Below, in pieces: positions 8,278 to 14,200 of a stretch of DNA of 15,758 bases. Under the pieces are notes generated by a model. The model ran no database searches. It was not told the origin of the DNA and was given only the letters and a program-made list of their open reading frames with translations. Positions within the stretch are counted from its first letter, which is position 1; each line of letters opens with the position of its first letter. The stretch lies in contig JAKFXJ010000227.1 of NCBI GenBank assembly GCA_021731425.1, positions 1 to 15,758 of the forward strand. The letters are read 5' to 3'. This DNA is from Limnohabitans sp. GTDB taxonomy: Bacteria > Pseudomonadota > Gammaproteobacteria > Burkholderiales > Burkholderiaceae_C. A program made the position numbers and the translations under genes.

Positions 8278-9017
8278 GGTGTGGCGACAAAATGTGCGTT
8301 CATGAACTGCGCCACATCCCCAGTCTGTCGGATGTCAAAACAAGGTGTTGTCAAAGGCAAGCGACTCTGCCACTTGGATTCAAACACACAAGCACTGGCT
8401 GCAATACGCGACAAGGTCGAAGCCGGAACCGCACCACTGGCAGGCGTGTCCGACCAATGCTCGCAAAAGGCATCGACCACCACGCAGGTGTGCCCTTTGG
8501 ATTGTGCGGACAGCACCAAATCGGTGGCATAAAAGTCAAATCCCAAATCCGGATCGAGGCGCAAACCCGAATCCACGCGCACCGCAAACAACAACTCATC
8601 CAGACTGTCAACCTCGCAAGGCAGTGCTGCAGGCTCCGTCAGCTCAACACCTCGGTCCAGCACATGGCCCGCACGCACAGCATGAGCCCCCTCACCTCGC
8701 ACACCATACACGCCCACCACTGACACCTGGTGAAACTGGCGCTGTGCCTCTTCGATAGCCTGCGCAAACTGAGTCTCCCAACCCAGCGGCAAAAACACAT
8801 CCTGATGCAACCAGACCAGCCAACGGCTGGCGGGTTTGCTGTCCATGGCCGCATTGAATGCATGCGCTGCACTGGTGCAATTGAAGTAAGCCATGACAGG
8901 CAAACCACCGCGCTGCACGCAGGGCGAAGCCATCAAACGGCGCTCAAACACATCCAGCCTGCTCACGGCAGTGACCAGCGCCAAGTCAGGGGAAGGGTGT
9001 AAAGCATTCAGGCTCAT
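8274..9017 (-). CDS. GT2-like glycosyltransferase (Glyco_tranf_2_5 / StrF-like)
   Basis: 247 residues from ATG 9017-9015, the ATGA junction with the preceding GNAT; an upstream extension is rejected because it would run deep into that gene. SAAHAFNAAMDS (49-60) and WLVWLHQDVFLPLGW (66-80) match the 'AYN.al....Gey..f.HqDv.l...W' core of this GT-A-like group, where D73 replaces the DXD metal site. Later, SLDELLFAVRVDSGL and GFDFYATDLVLSAQSKGH resemble the 'lDg.fl......HfYD.d....' part, although the usual HfYD is FDFYATD here. Members are soluble predicted glycosyltransferases found in polysaccharide and antibiotic sugar clusters. Its role is presumably addition of one residue of the exported glycan; the donor is unknown. 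Confidence 0.8.
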   Translation of the reverse strand: MSLNALHPSPDLALVTAVSRLDVFERRLMASPCVQRGGLPVMAYFNCTSAAHAFNAAMDSKPASRWLVWLHQDVFLPLGWETQFAQAIEEAQRQFHQVSVVGVYGVRGEGAHAVRAGHVLDRGVELTEPAALPCEVDSLDELLFAVRVDSGLRLDPDLGFDFYATDLVLSAQSKGHTCVVVDAFCEHWSDTPASGAVPASTLSRIAASACVFESKWQSRLPLTTPCFDIRQTGDVAQFMNAHFVATP

Positions 9018-10030
9018 AAAAAGTCCGTATCCCCACTCATGAACCACCAATTCATATCGGCCAACTCTTTTGTCGACACGGCAGAAGCCACAGGCACCCC
9101 AATGCGTGCCACCTCGGTTTGCCGCGAGAACCCACTGGGCTGCAAAGCGATCATCACGGCAGGCGATGCCCAAGTCACGACGGATGACGCCCCCAGCTTC
9201 GCTGCTGCCTGTCGGCACAGTCGACTGGCCAGGCTCATCATGCCGACAGGCCCAATCCAGTCCAGCCAGTGCACTGGCCGATCAGGCGTGACCGGCCCCA
9301 AAACCACCAAGCCCAAGGTTTGCTCAGACCATGGCCGACAAATTTTAAAAAAGTGGTGTGAAGGGCCAGGCCGCGAGGCATATCGCCACCGAACATGGCT
9401 GGACGAACGATCGCCCAAGCGCACAGCACCGGCATCTTGTCGCATGCGCAGCCAAGCCGTCTCAACCGAAGCATCAAATTGTTCCTCTGCGGGTGACAGG
9501 GGCAACAAGCGCCAAAGCCTGTCTGAAAGCTGGCGAGGGCTAGGCCCGGTCCACTCCAGTTCATGCATCGCCGCACAATCCCATGACAAACCAGACTTGA
9601 CCGCCAGACGCATATGGCGTGCATTCGGAAAGCCAAAGCCCACTGGATAAGGACCTGCCCCCCCCAAGCGCGAACCATAAAGCCCTTGTGAAACATGGAA
9701 AAAGGGGCCATGGCGCGTCAAAATCCCGCGCCACTCTGGGGCCACCATCACATCGCCAATCTGCAAATACGGCGCAGACCCATCCCGAAAGGAAAACAGC
9801 CTGGGAAAACCAGCGCAATGTGCAATCAACGCACCGTCACACCAAACCCCCATCGCCTCACCCGCACCGAGCTGATACTTCCACGCATACCAAGGCAAGT
9901 CCACTTCGCCACCAAAAACCCTCTGATGCAAGGCCAGCACATCGTGCATGTCATGGCTCATCAGGCGACGCAAAACCATGGGGCGACCGCCAATCGACAA
10001 AGCCAGGGATGGGGGATCGCTCAAACGCAT
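9014..10030 (-). CDS. GNAT-family N-acetyltransferase (first copy)
   Basis: 338 residues from ATG 10030-10028, which has GGA 9 nt upstream and lies 5 nt after the ATPase stop. A GTG at 10048 would give 344 residues with a 13 bp overlap but no ribosome site. The GNAT core is visible: WYAWKYQLGAGEAMGVW, then YLQIGDVMVAPEWRG, the acetyl-CoA-binding strand and loop (the usual Q/R-G-x-G-x-A is relaxed to RGILTR), then VGFGFPNARHMRLAVKSGL like motif B. The C-terminal half is family-specific. It shares this plan with the GNAT at 3927-4784. It probably modifies an amino sugar or an activated sugar used by the pathway. The position directly after the export ATPase suggests a role in the same polysaccharide, but the acceptor is unknown. 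Confidence 0.8.
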   Translation of the reverse strand: MRLSDPPSLALSIGGRPMVLRRLMSHDMHDVLALHQRVFGGEVDLPWYAWKYQLGAGEAMGVWCDGALIAHCAGFPRLFSFRDGSAPYLQIGDVMVAPEWRGILTRHGPFFHVSQGLYGSRLGGAGPYPVGFGFPNARHMRLAVKSGLSWDCAAMHELEWTGPSPRQLSDRLWRLLPLSPAEEQFDASVETAWLRMRQDAGAVRLGDRSSSHVRWRYASRPGPSHHFFKICRPWSEQTLGLVVLGPVTPDRPVHWLDWIGPVGMMSLASRLCRQAAAKLGASSVVTWASPAVMIALQPSGFSRQTEVARIGVPVASAVSTKELADMNWWFMSGDTDFL

Positions 10031-10035
10031 AACGG

Positions 10036-11256
10036 CTAATCCAGCCACTCGTGACGCAGAGCCACCACGCCCTGCTCCAGACCTTGCTGGCTCACTTGCA
10101 AACTGATGCAGTGCATCGCCATGTCGTAAGGATGCACGCCATCCTCTGTGCTCAAGATGACAGTCACTTGGTAGCGCCCCTTGAGCAAGGCCATTTGAGG
10201 AAACACCAGTACCGCACGTCCGAACCCACGCGCATCCACCTTCATCTGCACGCCATCGTTGGTGGACAGGGCACTGGCCACGGTGCGCTCGCTGCTGTCA
10301 GAAATACCAATGGCCACCCCAGGCGCGGGCAAGTTCGGATCCACAACGAAATCCACTTCCAGCCGCAAATCCGAGACTTGTGATTGCAAAGCCACAGCAT
10401 GGCCCGCTTGCCCATCGGTTTGAGCCGTCACTTTAACAATGCGTCCGGTCCCGGTGGCGGCCACTGCCGCTGCAGACTGTCCACTCAAGCCCACGGCTCG
10501 GGAAGTGCCTGAAGCACCCGCCAAATGCGCGTTGTAGGCACTGGTCACCTCCGTTGCCGGGCCATCCATCCGCAACTGCCCACCTTCTATCCACAAGGCA
10601 CGGGCGCACAAGGCCTCAACTTGGTACATCGAATGCGAGCAAAACAAAATGGTTTTGCCTGCATCTTTCAGGCCCATGATGCGTTCAAAAGATTTGCGTG
10701 CAAACGCACCATCACCCACCGACAAAGCCTCGTCAATCACCAGCACTTCGGGGTCCACACTGGTGGCCACCGAAAATGCCAAACGCATGAACATGCCGCT
10801 TGAATAAGTCTTCACCGGCTGGTGAATGAACTCGCCAATGTCAGCAAAGGCCAAAATCTCGGCCAGCTTTTCTTGAACCTGCGCCTTTTTGAGGCCCAAA
10901 ATGGCACCGTTCATGAAGACGTTCTCCAGCCCTGTGAAGTCAGGATTGAAGCCTGCACCCAATTCCAGCAAAGCCGCCACCCGCCCACGCACAGCCAAGG
11001 TCCCCACACTCGGCGCAAGCGTGCCGCAAACCATCTGCAGCAAGGTCGACTTGCCTGCGCCATTGCGGCCTACCACACCCACCACCTCACCTGGTGCAAT
11101 GCGCAGGTCCACACCTTGCAGCGCCCAAAAGTCACGCGGATAAGCCGTACCCAACCAACGCCCCCACAGCAACTGCTTCAAACGGTCTGCGGGATGCTCA
11201 AACAAGCTGTAGCGTTTGCCAAGCCCGTGCGCTTCGATGACCCAATCAGACGACAT
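10036..11256 (-). CDS. wzt: Polysaccharide ABC transporter ATP-binding protein, Wzt type
   Basis: 406 residues from ATG 11256-11254, with AAAGGG upstream and an 11 bp overlap with the permease; a longer frame to 11379 would lie wholly inside the permease gene. The nucleotide-binding domain (about 1-250) has Walker A GRNGAGKS, the polysaccharide-type segment LELGAGFNPDFTGLENVFMN, signature YSSGM, Walker B VLVIDEAL and switch His in FCSHS. After a small Ala/Gly/Ser linker the last 150 residues form a beta-rich region like the Wzt C-terminal domain. In Wzt of E. coli O9a and similar systems that domain binds the finished O-antigen before export. Its presence suggests that the exported glycan has a recognised end structure. 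The complex with the permease would move lipid-linked polysaccharide across the inner membrane. Confidence 0.93.
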   Translation of the reverse strand: MSSDWVIEAHGLGKRYSLFEHPADRLKQLLWGRWLGTAYPRDFWALQGVDLRIAPGEVVGVVGRNGAGKSTLLQMVCGTLAPSVGTLAVRGRVAALLELGAGFNPDFTGLENVFMNGAILGLKKAQVQEKLAEILAFADIGEFIHQPVKTYSSGMFMRLAFSVATSVDPEVLVIDEALSVGDGAFARKSFERIMGLKDAGKTILFCSHSMYQVEALCARALWIEGGQLRMDGPATEVTSAYNAHLAGASGTSRAVGLSGQSAAAVAATGTGRIVKVTAQTDGQAGHAVALQSQVSDLRLEVDFVVDPNLPAPGVAIGISDSSERTVASALSTNDGVQMKVDARGFGRAVLVFPQMALLKGRYQVTVILSTEDGVHPYDMAMHCISLQVSQQGLEQGVVALRHEWLD

Positions 11257-12055
11257 CGGCGAACCCTTTGCGCACCGCTCTGAAAAAAGCGGCACCCGCC
11301 AAAGCCACGATGAGGCATGCTGCGGTATGTGTGGCCCACAAAGACCAGTCAGGCCAACGCCCATCCAGCAACACCACATGCGTCAAAGTGATCGGCGTCG
11401 CCAAAGGATTGAGCACCACCCACGACTGAACAGCTGTAGGCAGTGACTGGACCGGAAAAAAAATAGGACTCAAAAACATCATCAAGCTCAAGGCAGGGAC
11501 CAAGATCTGGCCCAAATCCCGAACATAAGCGCCCAAACCGGCAAACAGCCAGCCCAAGCCCAGGCAAAGCGGCACCAAAGACAACCATACTAAAGGCAAG
11601 ACCAAGGCAGAAACGGGCAAATAACCCATGTCCCACCACCGCAGCGACAACAACAAGACCAAAGCCACCCCCAGTTGCGCCATGGCTGCCAGCACATTGA
11701 CCCAAGGGAAGACTTCGACTGGAAAGACAACCTTCTTGACCAAATGCGGCTGATCCACAATCAGCCGTGGTGCCCGTGTGACGCATTCCGAGAAGAAATT
11801 GAACACCGCCAGCCCGGCAAACAAGCGCAAAGCAAAGCCCAAGTCACTCTCGGTGCCACCTTCGCCCCAACGCAACTTGAACACCCAGCGAAACACAAAA
11901 GTAAAAGTCGCCAGCATCAACAGTGGCGTGATAACCGCCCACAGGGCACCCAGCCACGACTGCCTGTAACGTGAGGCCACCTCGCGTACAGCCAATTGCC
12001 AAATCAGACCAGCATGCTGAACAGGCCACAAATAGGAGTGCAAAGGTTTAATCAA
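11246..12055 (-). CDS. wzm: Polysaccharide ABC transporter permease, Wzm type
   Basis: 269 residues with the ABC2-membrane layout: an amphipathic start ending in LIWQLAVREVASRYRQSWLG, then about six membrane segments, and the typical FLSPIFFPV ... LNPLATPI stretch before the last helices. In this family the 'REV..RYR.S.LG..W' segment is the coupling and gate helix. Together with the downstream ATPase it forms the exporter for lipid-linked O-antigen or capsule. The start is weakly determined: the first available codon is TTG 12055-12053, an in-frame TAA lies shortly upstream, and there is no ATG or GTG near the expected N-terminus and no good ribosome site. It is 32 nt downstream of the regulator stop, with no convincing terminator between, so it may be co-transcribed with that gene. 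Confidence 0.9.
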   Translation of the reverse strand: MIKPLHSYLWPVQHAGLIWQLAVREVASRYRQSWLGALWAVITPLLMLATFTFVFRWVFKLRWGEGGTESDLGFALRLFAGLAVFNFFSECVTRAPRLIVDQPHLVKKVVFPVEVFPWVNVLAAMAQLGVALVLLLSLRWWDMGYLPVSALVLPLVWLSLVPLCLGLGWLFAGLGAYVRDLGQILVPALSLMMFLSPIFFPVQSLPTAVQSWVVLNPLATPITLTHVVLLDGRWPDWSLWATHTAACLIVALAGAAFFRAVRKGFADVV

Positions 12056-12087
12056 GACAAGCCAAAAAATGGGGTGATTTTATCGAC

Positions 12088-12786
12088 TCAGGCTTTGGGC
12101 GGGTCCGCGCGGCCCTCCGCAATGGCTTTGATGCGTTCCCTTTGCAAAATATGCAAATCATTGCCCTCGCGCACCAAAAACGCATGAAAAAAAAGCACTT
12201 GAAACGCCCGTGTCACGGTCTCACGACTCGCATTGATCATCATGGCCAACTCCTGGTGCGTAGGGACATCGGTGATCAAATCAGGCTGGCTGCTTTGCGG
12301 CTTGGGCAATTGCAACAACAAAACACACAAACGTTGGAAAGGATTGGGCAAACCCAGCAAAGTTCTCTGCGCCGTCACGGTGCGCACCCGGTGAGCCATT
12401 CGAGCCATCACCTCGCGGGCCAATGAAGGCTGGCTGAAAATCAACTCCCTGGCCAAGGGCGCATCCAAAAAAGCCACCGTCGACTTGTTGGCGGCCACCA
12501 CATGTTCCGAGAGCGGCAACCCATCCACCACTGACAACTCGCCGAAATAATCGCCGGGCTCTACAAAATAGAGCCCCACACTGCGGCCATCCACAGTGAA
12601 ATCGACACCCTGCAAGCGTCCCTCCACCAAAAAACCCAGCACATGGGCCGTCGTTTCTTTGGAAATCACCATGGAGCGCTTGGCAAAAGAACGCAAGTAC
12701 ATCGCACCCGACAACTGCGCCATGGCCTCGGCCTGTAAGGGTTGAAGCAACGGAAACTGGCTGAGTAACTGGGCGGAGACCGGCAT
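12088..12786 (-). CDS. Crp/Fnr-family transcriptional regulator
   Basis: 232 residues from ATG 12786-12784, chosen because the domain aligns from there and the longer frame starts with TTG. There is no clear ribosome site. A cyclic-nucleotide-binding barrel (about 10-125) includes PGDYFGEL (77-84), the phosphate-binding-cassette start, with E83 equivalent to CRP Glu72. The following Arg-Ser pair of CRP (Arg82-Ser83) is S93-E94 here, so classical cAMP binding is doubtful. A dimer helix follows, then a winged helix with recognition helix SRETVTRAFQVL. R188-E189 and R193 match CRP R180-E181-R185, the residues that read TGTGA; FNR has Val at the first of these positions. No N-terminal Cys cluster, so it is not an Fe-S FNR. 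It heads the polysaccharide operon and is divergent from the fecR-cyclase pair. Confidence 0.9.
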   Translation of the reverse strand: MPVSAQLLSQFPLLQPLQAEAMAQLSGAMYLRSFAKRSMVISKETTAHVLGFLVEGRLQGVDFTVDGRSVGLYFVEPGDYFGELSVVDGLPLSEHVVAANKSTVAFLDAPLARELIFSQPSLAREVMARMAHRVRTVTAQRTLLGLPNPFQRLCVLLLQLPKPQSSQPDLITDVPTHQELAMMINASRETVTRAFQVLFFHAFLVREGNDLHILQRERIKAIAEGRADPPKA

Positions 12787-12826
12787 GTCGATAGAGTGTA
12801 AGCCATCACGACAAGCGCACCAGCCT

Positions 12827-12842
12827 TGTGACGCCAAGCACA
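12827..12842. promoter_or_regulatory. CRP-like operator, TGTGA-N6-GCACA
   Basis: The 18 bp around this site, from 12826, read TTGTG-N8-CACAA as a perfect outer inverted repeat. As a CRP box it is TGTGA, six bases, GCACA, one base away from the E. coli consensus TGTGA-N6-TCACA. Its centre (12834.5) is 41.5 bp upstream of the +1 predicted for the fecR-cyclase genes (class II activation spacing). It also lies in the untranslated leader of the regulator gene, where binding would block that promoter. The regulator encoded next door has a CRP-type recognition helix. Confidence 0.6.
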
Positions 12843-12860
12843 ACCTGCTGAAGGACAAGG

Positions 12861-12869
12861 TGAGATAAT
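12861..12869 (+). promoter_or_regulatory. Extended -10 promoter for the fecR-cyclase genes
   Basis: TGAGATAAT gives a TGn extension followed by GATAAT, five of six matches to TATAAT. The predicted +1 is 12876, leaving a leader of 41 nt before the GTG start. No good -35 hexamer lies at the right distance; the CRP-like box takes that place, which fits an activator-dependent promoter. The element overlaps the opposing -10 on the other strand. Confidence 0.45.
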
Positions 12870-12891
12870 AGTCAGCTCAACAAGGTGTCAA
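12865..12891 (-). promoter_or_regulatory. Predicted sigma-70 promoter of the Crp-type regulator (and possibly the export operon)
   Basis: On the minus strand TTGACA (12891-12886, exact consensus) is followed by a short 15 bp spacer and TATTAT (12870-12865, five of six). The predicted +1 is near 12858, giving a leader of about 72 nt to the ATG at 12786. The spacer is shorter than the ideal 17, so strength is uncertain. The -10 shares bases with the divergent -10 on the plus strand, so the two promoters probably compete. Confidence 0.45.
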
Positions 12892-12905
12892 ACCGTCCTG
12901 AATCT

Positions 12906-12910
12906 GGAGG
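12906..12910 (+). promoter_or_regulatory. Ribosome binding site of the FecR-domain gene
   Basis: GGAGG lies 6 nt before the GTG at 12917, a strong match at good spacing. It settles the use of GTG as the start, which also places a proper signal peptide at the N-terminus. Confidence 0.8.
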
Positions 12911-12916
12911 TAGCCC

Positions 12917-14200
12917 GTGCTCAACAACCTGAAATTTTCCTCAATCACTCTGCTTTTGATGGCCCTGGCCACAGCGGCCACAGCACGAACCCAACCCTCC
13001 GTGGTAGGCGAAGCCACGATGGTCATCGGGCAAGCCAAGTTGTTCAGTCCTGAAGGCGAAAGCAAACCCCTCTCGCGCGGCGTGCCTGTCAAAGAAGGCG
13101 ACCGCATCGAAACCGGCCCAGGCGGCCACGTGCACCTCAAATTCGTCGATGGCGGCCGCCTGAGTGTCCGCCCGGCCAGCCGCCTGCAAATTGAAAACTA
13201 CACCCTGGCCGATCAGCAAACCGCCCTGACCGCCATCCGCTTCAAGCTCGACGAAGGTACGGCCCGATCCATCACCGGCAGCTGGGGCGAAGCTGCGCGT
13301 GACCGCTTTCGCCTCAACACCCCGCTGGCCGCCATTGGCGTCAAAGGCACCGACTTCAGCGTCTCCGCCAACATCCGCCAAACTTTGGCGAGTGTCTACT
13401 CTGGCGCGATTGTGTTGACGCCCATGGCGCAAAGCTGTACGGCCACGCTGGGGCCCTGCGTCAATGGCCAGGAACGCCTGCTGTCTGAGGCCATGAAAGG
13501 CCAAATGCTGACCCTCAACTACGCCCAGCTGGCGCCTCAATTGGTGGCATTCAACGAAGCCCCCAGCGCCTCTTCTCGCAATCTCATGGCCAGCGCACCC
13601 GCGCCCACCCCTGTCGTCGGTGAGCGCCTTGTGGCCAACGAAAAACAGATGCTCAACGAAGCCCGCAACCTCGTTCTGCCCCAACCTCAAACTGCACAAC
13701 TCCAGTGGATGCGTTGGCCCTGGACCCAAGACAGTGCAGCCAACAGCCTCTCTGCAGCCTTTGATGCCGCCACATTGCGTGCCAACGAGCTCAGCACCAC
13801 CGACGGTGCTTTTGCGCTTTTGCGCTACAACCCAGAAGCCCGTCCCTTGGCGGCCACCGACGCTCAAGCCGACTTTCGCATGACGGGTGCCGCGGCCAAC
13901 CTGATCCGCAAAGAAGGCTCTTCGGAAGCCGTATCTCCTGTGGCGGTCAACAGTGGGCGGCTGAGCGTCGACTTCTCGCGTGCCACCTACAACACCCAGC
14001 TCAACGTCTCCAACGAGCGTATGGGCAGCCAAGACCTCAGCTCCGGCGGCGCCATCCAAGCCAATGGCACCCTGACCGGTACCAGCGGCAGCATGGGCAC
14101 ACGCGGCACACTCAGCACAGACGGCCGTGAGGCCGGTTACTTCTTCTCTGGCAACTTGCCAGCCGGACAAGTCCGTGGCATCACCCTCTGGGGGCGCTGA
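12917..14200 (+). CDS. FecR-domain periplasmic protein
   Basis: 427 residues from GTG 12917. Residues 1-23 are a signal peptide (basic start, hydrophobic core SSITLLLMALATAATA, likely cut after ATA). The FecR domain spans about 30-200: VKEGDRIETGPGGHVHLKF and GGRLSVRPASRLQIENY are the hallmark segments, followed by FRLNTPLAAIGVKGTDF. The C-terminal region after about residue 300 is beta-rich with SGRLSVDFSRATYNTQL and a final AGYFFSGNLPAGQVRGITLW, suggesting a small barrel-like domain. Membrane-anchored FecR relays iron-citrate signals to a sigma factor, but this protein has no N-terminal anti-sigma part, so it is more likely a free periplasmic partner of the cyclase encoded right after it. 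That coupling is inferred from gene order: the cyclase start codon directly follows the TGA. Confidence 0.88.
   Translation: MLNNLKFSSITLLLMALATAATARTQPSVVGEATMVIGQAKLFSPEGESKPLSRGVPVKEGDRIETGPGGHVHLKFVDGGRLSVRPASRLQIENYTLADQQTALTAIRFKLDEGTARSITGSWGEAARDRFRLNTPLAAIGVKGTDFSVSANIRQTLASVYSGAIVLTPMAQSCTATLGPCVNGQERLLSEAMKGQMLTLNYAQLAPQLVAFNEAPSASSRNLMASAPAPTPVVGERLVANEKQMLNEARNLVLPQPQTAQLQWMRWPWTQDSAANSLSAAFDAATLRANELSTTDGAFALLRYNPEARPLAATDAQADFRMTGAAANLIRKEGSSEAVSPVAVNSGRLSVDFSRATYNTQLNVSNERMGSQDLSSGGAIQANGTLTGTSGSMGTRGTLSTDGREAGYFFSGNLPAGQVRGITLWGR
14190..14194 (+). promoter_or_regulatory. Probable ribosome binding site for the TTG start of the cyclase
   Basis: GGGGG lies 6 nt before TTG 14201, inside the last codons of the FecR gene. 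It is the only visible initiation signal for the cyclase, which has no ATG or GTG near its expected N-terminus. Confidence 0.4.

Noticed and set aside
9039..9650. 203-codon open frame on the plus strand
   Set aside because: Antisense to the first GNAT gene, with no recognisable motif and no upstream ribosome site that I could see.
12066..12081. Possible hairpin with T-run between the regulator and wzm
   Set aside because: The stem is five A-T pairs only with a six-base loop; far too weak for an intrinsic terminator.
12787..12858. Longer Crp-type regulator starting at TTG 12858
   Set aside because: The extra 24 residues match no part of the family, overlap the CRP-like box, and would make the mRNA nearly leaderless with a TTG start.
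12941..14170. 409-codon open frame on the minus strand
   Set aside because: It lies wholly antisense to the FecR gene, which has a strong ribosome site, signal peptide and clear domain. The antisense product is rich in Gly, Arg and Gln with no recognisable motif, as expected in GC-rich coding DNA.
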